DNA of 64,000 nucleotides, taken from positions 4,233,060 through 4,297,059 of the forward strand of contig NC_084805.1 of assembly GCF_963583255.1 (NCBI RefSeq). The letters run 5' to 3'. A program made the translations under genes and the position numbers. This document shows, piece by piece, positions 1 through 11,084 of the stretch. This DNA is from Pyrus communis (taxonomy: Eukaryota; Streptophyta; Magnoliopsida; Rosales; Rosaceae). Below the pieces are notes generated by a model. It made no database searches. It saw only the letters and a program-made list of their open reading frames with translations, and was not told the origin of the DNA. Every line of letters starts with the position of its first letter. The first letter of the stretch is position 1.

Positions 1-99
1 GTTTGCCAACAATGCTCCCTGTGAATCAAGTGTCATGGTAACGCTGGTTTCTCAAAGAGAAAACAATAACAGAACATGGATGGCTCAAAAGAAGGCAAG

Positions 100-435
100 T
101 TGTCCATAAGATTTCTGGCTAAGTGCATCCGCTACAACATTGGCATGTCTAGGATGATACTTGATAGTGCAGTCATAATCACTAATGAGCTATATCCACT
201 TTTTCTTTCTCAAATTCAGTTCTTTCTGAGTGAAGACATGTTTCAGGCTCTTGAGATCAGTGAATATGCGGCACTTCTCGCCGTACAAGTAATGTCGCCA
301 GATCTTTAGAGAAAATACCACTGCTCCGAGTTCCAGATCATGAGTGGGGTAGTTTCTCTCGTAAGTTTCGAGTTGCCTGGAAGCATAAAAAATGATTTTC
401 CCATGCTGCATCAGAACACAACCCAATCCCGACAA
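100..435 (-). pseudogene. Gypsy RNase H remnant and linker to integrase
   Basis: The minus strand reads [20 protein letters not shown], then [38 protein letters not shown] and, further on, YHPRHANVVADALSQKS. This is the standard plant Gypsy RNase H followed by the linker before integrase. Integrase itself is cut off by the left edge of the window. Confidence 0.88.
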
Positions 436-787
436 AAATGTGTCACTGTAGATCTCAAACTCACCACCATCATCCAGAAGAGCAAGGATGCGAGAGGGGG
501 CATGAGTAAGACACTGCTTTAGCTTTTGGAAACTCAGTTCACAATACTCATCCTACTCGAATTTGACCCTTTTCCGAGTCAACTTAGTAAAAGGCAGGGC
601 GATTGCCGAGAAGTCCTATACAACATGCTTGTAATAGCTTGCCAGCCCCAGAAAGCTCTTCACTTCAGTAACATTCCTTGGTTGCTCCTATGTAGACATT
701 GGCGAAACCTTCTGAGGGTCCACACTAATTCCCTCAGTAGAAACCACGTGCCCAAGGAAACTGATTTAGTTTAGCCAAAACTGACAT

Positions 788-1412
788 TTACTGAACTTTG
801 CATACAGCTGATTTTTTTCTCAACCTCTCCAACACCAACTTTAAGTGTTTCTTATGCTTAGCGTTACTCCAGGAGTAGATCAGGTTGTCATCAATGAACA
901 TAATCACAAACCAATCCAGATACGGTTTGAAAACTCGGTTCATTATATCAATGAAAGTTACGGGTGCATTGGTCAGTCCAAAAGGAATGACACGGAACTC
1001 ATAGTGTCTCATACCTAGTGCAGAAAGCAGTCTTCAATACATCTTCGTTCCGGATTAGTAGCTGATGATAACCCGAACGAAGATCGATCTTAGAAAACAC
1101 CTGAGCACCCCTCAGCTAGTCAAACAGCTGAGCACCCCACATCGACCCATCTTTTTTTCTGACAAACAATATAGGAGCGCCTCAAGGAAACATGCTAGGC
1201 TGGATGTAACCTTTATCCATGAGCCCCTGAAGTTGAATCTTCAATTCTCTCAACTTCGTTGGTGCCATTCGGTACGATGCCAAGAAAATAGGGTTAATAC
1301 CTGGAAGTAAATCAATGGTGAATTCGATTTCCCTCGCAGGTGGTAACCCCGACAAATCTTCAGGAAACACATCGATGAATTCATTCACCACTAGCATATC
1401 TCCAGCACACAA
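788..1412 (-). pseudogene. Gypsy reverse transcriptase remnant
   Basis: Two minus-strand open pieces cover the RT. The upstream piece (1412-1182) has VNEFIDVFPEDLSGLPPARE and YRMAPTKLRELK, the start of the plant Gypsy RT. The downstream piece (1012-788) has [20 protein letters not shown] and the catalytic box FIDDNLIYS (YIDD family). A frame break near 1020-1180 separates the pieces, so the enzyme is not intact. Confidence 0.9.
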
Positions 1413-1526
1413 AGAAGGTTCACCACATGTGACTACATGAGTTAAGAATCCTACATAACCTTTCTGTAATAGCTTAGTCTTGTGAATGGCAGAAATAATA
1501 CTATTTGGAAGGATTCTTCATTCACC

Positions 1527-1900
1527 CTAAAATGTGATTGACGGTCGTCCAGGCTGATTGAATGTCATAAATTTCTCCCTACATCGGACATAAGCACGGT
1601 GCCTGGATAGCCAATCCATTCCCAAGATGACATCGAACTCCGCAAGTTCGAAGGGAATTAAATTAGCCTCCAAATTTTCTCTTTCAATAATAACAGGGCA
1701 GTTCTTAAACTCCCAATGTGCACAAAAAAGATCTCCATTTGGTATTTGTATGAACATATCAAAACCGAGCAATGTAGGTTATAGGTTTACAACCCGTGCA
1801 AATGGTGGAGATACAAATAAATAAGTGGCACCCAAATCAAGCAGAACTCTAGCCCAATTACCACAAATAAGTAATGTACTAGTAATGACTCTGGGATCCT
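1527..1900 (-). pseudogene. Gypsy aspartic protease remnant
   Basis: The minus strand encodes a retropepsin-like C-terminal segment containing FDVILGMDWLSRHRA. This is the hallmark motif of the plant Ty3/Gypsy protease, next to ANLIPFELAEF. The catalytic DSG region would lie to the right, near 1800-1870, and reads only partly there (an LDLGATYLF-like stretch). The segment sits between the gag and RT remnants, as expected for the Gypsy order. Confidence 0.82.
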
Positions 1901-2289
1901 ACTCCACCTCCTGCTGAGTCATGGCATTGATATGCCAATAAACCTGACGTCCCAAACCACTATTACGGTTGCCTCGAGTCCTAGCACCCCGACTATTGCG
2001 ACCTGCTCAGTTCCTCTAAGCACGAATGCCTCAAGTTGCTCTGGAATACTGCAATTGTCTCTGAGCCGAAAACTAAGTACCTTGACTACCACTCCCAGCA
2101 TAACTCTGAGTATTACTACTACCACCATAACTCTGAGTGCTCAGATTATTACTCACACCGTAACCCAAACCAAAAGAAAAACTATCAAATGGACGCGAAG
2201 TAGCGTAATCACGGGCCATGCGTCCAAAGCCACCATACCTGTAATACATACTCGGATCAGCCGCATCGGGATTAAAGTGGCGGAAAGAT

Positions 2290-2990
2290 CACATTGCTAA
2301 CTCACTGTCTGAACCCTCACTAGATGATCCCAAACCCTGACCCTTTCGTTTGAACGACTAAGAGCATTTAGGGCTGAAGGAATTAGAAAAAGTAGAAGGT
2401 TCTCTCATACTCGAGGATCGGAATCCATGACCCTGCTGATTCTAGTTCCGATTCTGAGGTCGCCCTGGTAAAACTCTAAGAACTCTTGTATTTTCCTCAA
2501 CTGATAATCGATGCTGAAAAGGTGTACAGTGAAAAGTCTCCTGAATGTAGCCCAAGTCATCAAAAAATTACGTGGATGAGAGCCCGTCGCTAACTTCCAT
2601 CAAAACCTCGCATCCCCCTAAGGAAGTAACCAGTGGTATTCGCCCATTCAGACGCTGAGCATCTCATGCCCTCTAAGGTATCCTCCATCCTTTCCAATCA
2701 ATCCTTAGCCTCTTCACAGGATCCAACTACCCTAAGTTTCGTAACGCCGTGGCTAAGAGCAATCTCCATATATGTACGACTCGGCATGTTACTACCAGGA
2801 AAAGCATTCCGTAAAGTAAAGGTTAGCTGCTGAATTCCTCCCATTAGACCAGAACAAGGTTGTCGAGGTACATTCCCACCAAGATGGTCCATAATTCTGA
2901 TAAGAGGCAAACAAGATTTAGAAGGATGAAAAATTATGGTTATAAGAAAGCTCATGATTACCAAATGGAAGAATGAAGTCCTAAGTATGC
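2290..2990 (-). pseudogene. Gypsy gag remnant
   Basis: Starting just after the primer site, the minus strand can be read as a gag-like protein with segments such as GGIQQLTFTLRNAF, SCEEAKDWLERMED and WANTTGYFLRGMRGF. These are typical of the N-terminal part of plant Gypsy gag. Stops interrupt the frame at about 2590 and further on. No clean CCHC knuckle could be read in the decayed 3' part toward 1900. The fragment provides no intact capsid protein. Confidence 0.7.
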
Positions 2991-3000
2991 TCTGATACCA
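2989..3000 (-). other. Primer binding site of the Gypsy element (tRNA-iMet type)
   Basis: The minus strand reads TGGTATCAGAGC, the standard plant primer site complementary to the 3' end of initiator tRNA-Met. It lies a few bases inside the LTR end, which fixes the element's orientation. Confidence 0.88.
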
Positions 3001-3003
3001 ATC

Positions 3004-3393
3004 TAACACGCCCCGATCCCAATGTCAAGGGACATCGAGATGGTCACGTGTTGGCTAACACCCAAGGGTGACAAAATCCATTTAATGAATGCATATGCCG
3101 AGAACATGTGAAACATGCATATAATTTTCGCGCGAACTACACAAAGTAATATTCAAATACAAATTACTAAAATAATAAATAATATTCAACTGCCAACAAT
3201 GAAAACATGGTGATAATGCATAACATGTTCAGAGTATACATCTGATTCAAAATACAAGCGAAATGTGCTATTACAAGTAGAGTCAAAGCAGAGAGGTTGA
3301 TGTGGTATCACTAGTAGGGGAATGTCTCGTAGTTCGGGTGGTATGTCTCGTTCCTATGTCCTGTGGGGGCGCAAAATAAACATAAGTGGACCA

Positions 3394-3448
<55 letters not shown>

Positions 3449-5435
3449 TAGTTATTCAATAACGTACTAACCCCCAAAGTTTTATGGAAATTCAATAGTA
3501 TAATATATAATATGTTTTTCCGAAAACCCTAGCATGCCATAAAACCTTTCATAAAACTTGTCTCATATATATTGTGCAAAATAGTGGTTTCATAATCGAC
3601 CCATAGACCCCTACATCACCCGACCCGTAGGATAATATAATATCTTCCGACCCGTAGGCCCCTACATCACCTGACCCATAGGCCAAATAAGTATCATCAC
3701 CCGTAGGTAGAACAGTGACCACTAGATAAGCACAAAACATTGAATATAATCTTTTCAAACATACCTACATATATCTCAAAACATCTTCATAGTATATAGT
3801 CATCCATCATATATACTACAAAAAGTGTAAAAACATGTTCCTAAATAGTATATAGTCATCCATTATATATACTACAATGAACATAAGTTCGACAAAGTAT
3901 GGTATTCCAAAATATTCTCAGTAAAGCATAATAATCATAAAGTGTAAATCTAATTTGCTCATAAAACATAACCATTAAATCATGCTTTTCTTGTATGCAT
4001 TTCTACTATTAAAACGTGCATTTTAGAAGGGGTCCACTCATAGATACTCCGTCATCAAAGAGCCGTATGAACTAGGCGAGACAGAAACGCCGCTAATAAT
4101 TGCACCTAAGCACATAAAAGGTCCAATTAATAAAATTATACTCAAACAATTGAATTTCAAAAAACGGACGTTATAAACAAATTCAGGACGTCGAAAAACA
4201 TAAAGGTGGACCTCGAGCACCCCCGTCCCCCGCCTCACACGCCCTCACGCGTCGTCGCAAGGTGGCGGCTTCGACGATCCCGCACCGCCTCATGCGCTAG
4301 GAAAAGTCTCCGAAAAGTTGCCTGTGCCACCGTCAGCGTCACCGTCCACGGCGACACGCATGCTCCACGTGTCGGCATTGGCAACCCTTCACGCGCGGCC
4401 TGGGTTCTTGGGATCCAGTTAGCTTGGGTCAGATCCAGGTCTAGGCTTGGGCTTGGTTCCTGAGCTTAGGCTTTAGGTATTGGGCTTGTAACCCAGCCCA
4501 AGGAAATGATTTTAGGTTTAAAGCTCAACGGGCCGAAGGCCCGAGCTAACACGGCCCAAAGGCTTGGGGTCCGAAGGGTTTGGGCTTTCACAGCCTTGGG
4601 CTTGGAAACCCTACCCAAGGGTCTTTGGCCTAAAGGCCTGGGTTTGGTTCCTAAGGGTTTCGAGTTTGGGTCGTTTGACTCGTTTCTCATCAGGAATGAA
4701 GGCTGGAGCATCCCGAGCTCCGATCGATGCCGATTGGCCCATTTAACCTACAATCTAACAACTAAAATGAACATAGAGACGAGAGGGAAGGTTTCTTACC
4801 TTCAATTCGCCGTGAAATGGACAGAGGTGGCCAGATCTTTGCTCGAAACCCACGGGGCTCGTCAAAGTCTCTAAGCCCGCACCAGTTCCTTTGGTGCTAC
4901 ATAGAGATGAGGGAGAGAGAGGGAAGGTCCTCACGAGGGTGGTGGTGGCGCTGGTTCGTTGACGCTGGGTGTGTCATCAGAGAGGTGAAAGCATAGAGAG
5001 GAAGCGAGAGATCTGTGAGAGTGGGAGAGATTCGAGATAAAGAAAGAGAGAGAGAGTTGAGAGTTGACTCGGGGGAAGAAGAGAGAGAATGAGAGGTAAG
5101 GTGAGGGTGCCACGTGGCAGGCAGAGAGGGGAAGAGAATTGGGAGAGAATCTAACAAGGGGATCCGAATTGGATAAAAATGAGGGGTTCAAGTGTAATTT
5201 CATAAATCTTTAAGGAAAATGTGAAATTACAAACAATTTTGGGGGTGGGGTTTCACATGTTTTTATTTGGGCTTATCCTTATTTTAGAGGAAGTTCTGCC
5301 GAATTTTTGGTAGATTATATTAGTTAAAAATTTTAATTATTATTGTATGCATATTATGGCTTCGTTACCCATTCGGGTGATGGCCAATACGCCTCGGTTT
5401 TGGTGTCTACTAGACATCAAGGTTAAGGTGTGTCA
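3004..5435 (-). repeat. 5' LTR of the Gypsy element
   Basis: On the minus strand the LTR begins TGACACACCTTAACC (plus-strand end at 5435) and ends GGGGCGTGTTA just before the primer site. The expected terminal CA has become TA, as deamination would cause. It contains a TA dinucleotide run near 3398-3439, minisatellite-like repeats with CCCGTAGG and CTACATCACC cores at 3590-3720, and CT/GA-rich sequence near 5000-5100. Its right (U5-side) portion, 3004-4210, is clearly related to the separate solo LTR at 42621-45884, but the outer portions differ. Length is about 2.4 kb. Confidence 0.75.
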
Positions 5436-7899
5436 AATATGGCCAGAGACTACAAGATCATGTACACTACTTGAACGTTTTCCTTAAACTGTGAAAGTCA
5501 GAGATTCCTTTCTATATATTCAATTGTCTCTTGGTTATAGTGTAGAATCACAATGTTAATATCTAATCCACAAGATAACTGTGATACTTCAGGTTAAATG
5601 ACTAATTCTGCATTATTGCAACCCATAAATACTTAATTTGACATGAATAAGTATTAGGTGTATATTTAACAAAAATTCTTATTTGATCACGTTCAGTAGT
5701 ATTTATTTCCTAACAAGTACGTATGTATATGTCTTAGTGTCAACAGACAACAACTTGAGACGTGCTATTAATGTCCAATTAATAATTCTATGATTAAGAA
5801 CACTTCGAAATATGTAAGTCTTTCAAAATGTGTCTCAATGATCTAAGTTTACTAGATTTACTATTCGGAACATAGTCACCCATGCATATTCTTTTGGACT
5901 CGTTGTAAATTACGATAAATAATAGACGATAAGCTTTACAGGTTATATCAAAACTAGGTAATCAGTTGCATGAAATAATCTCATAAAATAAATTGCAAAA
6001 CAATTAACTTTATGGGAATACTCCTCACAAGTGATGGATCAATTAAATATGAGCATGCATGGGAGACAAAGACGTAAGTAACATTTGAGAACGAGACCAT
6101 TCATCCAAATCGACCAAATAAGAAATGAAACCAATCACTTGTTGATTAGATCCTCTAGATCAAAGGTATTTGGCCATATTTATAAGTGTCATTTTCGTCT
6201 TAGTCCAATCAAGTAGTCGCAATAGTTACACGATTATCCTGTTAGGAGAAGGTGCAGGCACCTGTCGAGCAATCCCAATCAAATGGAACAAATCTCACCG
6301 CCCAAAATTATATGAATTATCATTGTTTTTCTTTTTTATAAAGAAAAATATTTAAACTCGAGGGCAAGTGGTAGGTGAATAAATTAAAATTAAAATCAAA
6401 ATTGTCATTTACAAGATTGAAACTTTTTTCATTTATAAAAACAAAAACAAGGGAAAATTTAATATTAGTCCAATCTCATACCCTAGCTTTTTAGTTATTT
6501 TTTTCAATTAGATCCAATGACTATAATTCCACATCAATATTTTCATTACTTGTTTTTTTTTTTTTTTTTTTTTGCATCTTTTTTTTTCATTTCAAAGTTG
6601 TCCTTAATCTAATCATTAGTTATAATTCATAAGTTACGTAATCCCTCATTGTCTTCCTCTTCTCTTTAAAATCATGGACACTTTAGCTACAACGTCTACT
6701 TACTAGACCTCACCTATAAGGCTATTAAGATGCAATACTAGTGAATTCTATTCAAACAGGCATATAAAAATGGACCCATATTAAAAAATCCAAACAAATA
6801 AAAATAAAAATCACTACAACGTAGTACTAAGTGCCAATATGAATTAACATTTTTCTTTTGCATTATAATTAGAATGCTTGGCGAAACAATATTGGAAATA
6901 AAATGAATTAAGACAGCAGCTAATTGATCATCAAGGTCGTCCTAATTCTGAACCAGCAAGGCCCAAGGGCGGGGCCAACCCAACCGAGCATGTGGGGGAC
7001 GGAGGGAAGCCATTAACGCGGCAAACCACCCACCACCCAATGCGATAGAATTGAAAACATCGATTTCAAGTATTTTCCCCATACAGCATGCTTTGAATGA
7101 ATCATCATCACAACACACAAAAGGAGGATGCATATGTATAATAATAAGAAAATTACTTTATATCAGTGATATGCTTCAAGTTTCAATTCTTTCTCTCCTC
7201 CTCTAGACCCGATGTTGAACACTCGTTATCTAAGTTATTGTTTGGGTGTTGTTATTGGCACTCTATAAATTTTATTTTATATTCTAAACTTTTTATATTT
7301 AAAAATAAAATACACTTATTAAGAGTGCACAATGAGATTTTTGAATTACCAATAATAATATTAATACTTGAAAATATTATATCACGTGAATTAATACAAG
7401 GAACATAACTAGCTACTTAATGAAATACAAGACGATAGAGTACGTGAAAAATCATTTTCACTTTATCAAATGACGTTATTTTTTTGTGCAAGAAGTAAGA
7501 CATTTGACGCCTTTAAAATTATGTTTTATGTTTTTCATCTTTAATCCCTACCCAAAAGCATTAAAAAGTCTTGTTTTTTGTGTACAAAATAACACATGGC
7601 ACTTGATAAAGTGGGAAGGTTCAAATGCAAAGATTAATGTAAATGTTGTTAGCACTCCCAACAAAATATTGTTGCAGATTAAAAGTAAACTGATTTAGTT
7701 AAATCTGTTTTAATTTTGGCTGAGGCGTTAATCAAGTTGTTACAAATGAATCGCCCATATTAGTTTGTTGAGTCCTTAGGCTTAGATGTGAGCAAGTGGT
7801 ATTGTCTCATAGGGCATTGTCTTGGATGGTTAAGATGTGATCATAGGCTCTCTCTCTTGTGTTTAAGGAAATCTTTCGTCGAATTGTGAATAAGGAGAC
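5436..7899. other. Gene-free stretch with one dispersed repeat
   Basis: No open frame here has recognisable coding character. The stretch is AT-rich, with poly-T at 6549-6573. Positions about 5600-6000 hold a diverged repeat shared with about 14950-15350 (separate entry). A short minus-strand frame at 6942-7133 was considered and not accepted as a gene. Confidence 0.6.
5600..6000 (+). repeat. Dispersed repeat, diverged copy 1
   Basis: This shares a colinear series of words with about 14950-15350: a GACTAATT..ATTATTGCAA start, CAATTAATAATTCTATGA, an ATATGT..GTCTC block and GATTTACTATTC/GATTACAATCTC. The two copies are strongly diverged and have indels between blocks. They are probably pieces of one LTR-element family (possibly LTR sequence), but no ends or primer site were found here. 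Confidence 0.5.
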
Positions 7900-8860
7900 A
7901 TTCAAATGAGCTATCTACTCCAAAAAGAATTTCGACATGAATGACAAGCAAACATCAGTGAAACTTCAAAATTTACCCCCGTTAATTTGAATACATGAGG
8001 ATGAAGGATAATGAATTACTATATGATTACTTAACTAGACTATTCGAATTGCTAAATCAAATGAAATCTATGGTGAGAATCTAACTCACCAGAGAGAGAT
8101 GCAAAAAATTTTGATTAGTCTATCTGAAGTGTATGACCTAATCTGTGTAGTAATTGAAAGAACTTCTGATTTAAATACTATCATTGTACAAGAGGTAGTT
8201 GGATCACTCAAGAGTTATGACCATCGGCTAAATAGACATGTTGAAGATGCTATGAACTTTGAAAAAGCTTTTGCAAGCATGAGCACTACTCCAAAAGCTT
8301 AGAACAAGCCCTTTGTTCTTGGAGTTGCTAGCAAAGCAAAGAAGAATTGGAAATCAAAATACAAAAAGTGGGAAGCCAAACTCAACCAAATGAGAGGGAA
8401 GATAGAGGTATGGATTTGGATAAACCAAAGTTTATCATCTGTGACAATGCTCACTATGGGGAGCGTTGGTTCAACGAAAAGGTTAAATGTCGTCGCTGTG
8501 ATAAGTTTGGGCATATGATGAGAGACAGCCATAAACCAAAGAAGGGTCAAATGGAAAATTATGCGAACCAAGTCCAAGATTCTACAATGATGTTTTATTC
8601 TTGTTGCAAAAAGATTGTAGAGTTTGGTACCTGGAAGTGGTTGCAATAACCACATGACCAGTAATGGGTCTCTCCTTATTAATATTGACAGAAGTGTGAG
8701 GTGCAAAGTAAAAATAGGCACTGGTGATCTTGTGAAATCAATTAGCAAAGGAACTTTGATTGTAGAAACCAAGCCTGGTTACTCTTTGGTGGTTTCATGG
8801 CTTTCATATTTGGAAATAGAAATTTACATCTTTTCCATTGGGGTAGAATAAAAATATACA
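7900..8860 (+). pseudogene. Ty1/Copia gag-protease relic
   Basis: Broken plus-strand frames read in order as a copia-type gag and the start of the protease. First come gag words such as MKDNELLYDYLTRLFEL and QKILISLSEVYDLICVVIE (8099-8302), the UBN2-like gag pattern. Next is a zinc-knuckle relic, CRRCDKFGHMMRDS, in which the last Cys has become Ser. Last is the protease start with GSGCNNHMTSNGSLL and VKIGTGDLVKSISKGT (8624-8770), matching the plant copia pattern in which D-S-G-C-x-N-H-M is usual. Several stops and frameshifts separate these parts. No LTRs, integrase or RT follow, so it is a truncated relic. Confidence 0.8.
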
Positions 8861-9059
8861 TCTCCCATAAATGTAAAATGAGATCTAAATCTAGCTTTAC
8901 ATCTCAAATTTGTATCTCAAATTAGAGATGTTGTTTTAAATGTGTACTAACTACCAAGTCTTTGAATCACCATTTGAGATTTAAAGTTTATACTTTAGTT
9001 AATGACGATACACCTATTACAATATATACAGTTATTAATTGATTTAGTCATAGACTCAG

Positions 9060-10225
9060 GCAAAAGACAAGAACCTCGGACAATCAAATCAGGTTCATGA
9101 TAGGGGCGCTCGATCATGGAGATAATCTATCACTTACAAAGATCGATGGAACGATATAGAGATATGAGAAAGAATTTGTACATGGTCTTTATTGATTTAG
9201 AAAATGCGTATGAATAGGTCTCGAGAGATTCTTTGAAGGATTCTAGAAAAGAAAGGAGTATGAGTAGCTTATATCCAAGCACTAAAGGATATGTATAATG
9301 GAGCAATGGTTGTAATAAGAACTCATGAAGAACAAACCAATAGTTTTCCCATAACATAGGGTTACATTAAGGCTTATCTTTAAGTACCTTTATGCACTGG
9401 TACTGGATGAGTTAACAGGACATATTCAAGATGATATCCCTTTGTATATGATTTTCACTGATGATATAGGGTTGATAAAGGAAACTCAGAATGGAGTAAA
9501 TGCAAAGCTTAACCTTTGGTAAGAAGTGTTAGAATCAAAAGTTCTTGGCCTAAGTAGGTCAAAAACATAATATATGGAGTGCAAGTTCAGTGGGAACATG
9601 TGTTTAAATAAGATAAGGGTGAAAATTGGAGATCAGGAAGTACCAAAGGGCGAGTGCTTTCGCTATCTTGGATATATCTTGAAAATGAATGGAAAATTGG
9701 ATATAGATCTTAACCATAGAATACAAGTTGGATGGATAAAATGGAAGAGTGCATATGCCACTAAAGCTCAAGAGATTTTTTTTTAGAACGACAATAAGGC
9801 TAACAATTTTTTATGGCACAGAATGTTCGGCGGTCAAACATCAATATGTGCAAAATGAGTGTAGCGGAGATGAGAATGCTTCGTTGGATGTGTGGACACA
9901 CGATAAAGAACAAGATAAAGAACGAGGATATCCGAGGTAAAGTAGAAGTAGTTGCAATTGTAGATAAGATGAGAGAAAATCAGTTAAGGTGATTTGGACC
10001 TGTAAACCAAAGACCTACAGAGCCTTTGGTTAGAAGATGCGATTATGAGACAAAAGCTCAGGGTAAAAGAGGTAGAGAAATATCTAGTAAGACTTGAAAA
10101 GAGACTCTAAGAAAAGACATGGAGCACTTGAAGCTAACAGAAGACTTGGCACAAAACCAAGCATAATAGCATTCTATGATTCATATAGTTGACTCTATTT
10201 AATAAGATAAGACTTCTTGTTCTTG
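9060..10225 (+). mobile_element. RTE-like LINE, 5'-truncated and decayed
   Basis: This stretch aligns word for word with the LINE at 55640-58062. Shared features are the RT active-site region (here FTDDIG instead of FADDIV), GDQEVPKGECFRYLGYILK, DLNHRIQVGWIKWKSA and the final ATTCATATAG..GA..C block with a TTG-rich tail (TTGTTCTTGTCGTTGTTGTC near 10206). Plant RTE-clade LINEs characteristically end in TTG repeats; the clade is inferred from that tail and the RT style. Stops and frameshifts break the ORF. The 5' end begins inside the RT, as expected for truncated reverse transcripts. Confidence 0.8.
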
Positions 10226-11084
10226 TCGTTGTTGTCATACTTATTTCTCAAATGTTGAAATTAGCTCCATTTGTTAATCTGCCTATTTCATTAATCAATG
10301 AGACTCGCACAATATATCTTCTTGTGCAATCAAGCCACATATATTTATTTTACTTTGGAAAAGGAAGTGATTTCTACACATAACTTTTTTTTTATGTCAT
10401 GTCATCCACACTTATTTATGTTTGTCATTCTAAATTATGTAAATTAAAAGAAAATCAAATGATAAAAATAAACAGTCGTGTGGGTAAATATTTTTTTTTT
10501 TTTATGATACGTACTAATGAGTGATCCGAAAAATTAACTGCTTAAATCTTATATTAAGATTTAATAGATCATTTCAACAATTAAATCTTTCATAAAACTC
10601 GTACGACTGAATGATTGATGTAGCATTAGAGGTGAACCCGGAAAAAAATAGAAGAGGTGTACGTAATCAATTCCGTTTGACAGAATAGAAAAATGGAAAT
10701 GAGAGTAAACAGAGAATAATGGAAGGTAAGAAACTGAATCTCCGAAGTTCTTTGTGCAGTGCGCGTAGGGAGAAGAGAACCAACTAAACAATCAGAGAAA
10801 AGCAAAGAAAGGAGACTGTGAGTGATCCAAAACAGTACCTACTATGCCCATTACACCACAGCCTGTAACAACTCTTGCAAACCTCTTAAGAAGCCGACAA
10901 TTGAACATAATTCCAAGCACCCCATGTGAGTGAGACCATTCTCTCTTCCCTTTTTAGTCTCAGTTTTCACTGCGCTATCTATCTCCTTTCTGCTTTCTTC
11001 TGCTCTCTCACTTTCACTGCTCCTATTTGTTGCCACTTTCCCGAGAAAATTCCAGCTTAAATTTTCTGGGATTTCTTCAAAATC
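10226..11084 (+). promoter_or_regulatory. Upstream region and 5' leader of NPH3
   Basis: No other gene is visible here. The last ~150 bases before the ATG at 11085 are CT-rich (TCTCTTCCC, CTCTCTCAC) and have no splice-like interruption, so they probably form the 5' untranslated leader. No TATA box could be fixed with confidence. Confidence 0.45.

Larger units (their letters stand above)
1..5435 (-). mobile_element. Ty3/Gypsy LTR retrotransposon, decayed, 3' part outside window
   Basis: Read on the minus strand the order is LTR (5435-3004), primer binding site, gag, aspartic protease, reverse transcriptase, RNase H, then a linker toward integrase at the left edge. Integrase and the second LTR must lie left of the window. 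Each coding part is visible, but frames are broken by stops and frameshifts, so the copy cannot be autonomous. The order PR-RT-RH and the tRNA-iMet-type primer site are typical of Ty3/Gypsy elements. The RNase H to integrase linker reads like NVVADALSQKS, which resembles chromovirus (Tekay/Del-like) elements; the clade is inference. The target-site duplication cannot be tested because one end is missing. Confidence 0.92.

Noticed and set aside
4206..4874. GC-rich open frames on both strands
   Set aside because: They lie within the Gypsy LTR and have no domain; the GC-rich GGGCTTGG-type repeats explain the openness.
6942..7133. 63-residue minus-strand frame starting MHPPFVCCDDDSF
   Set aside because: Short, without family match, splice context or conserved features; could be chance.
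8299..8772. 157-residue minus-strand open frame
   Set aside because: It is antisense to the copia gag-protease relic, whose plus-strand reading has family motifs; the minus reading has none.
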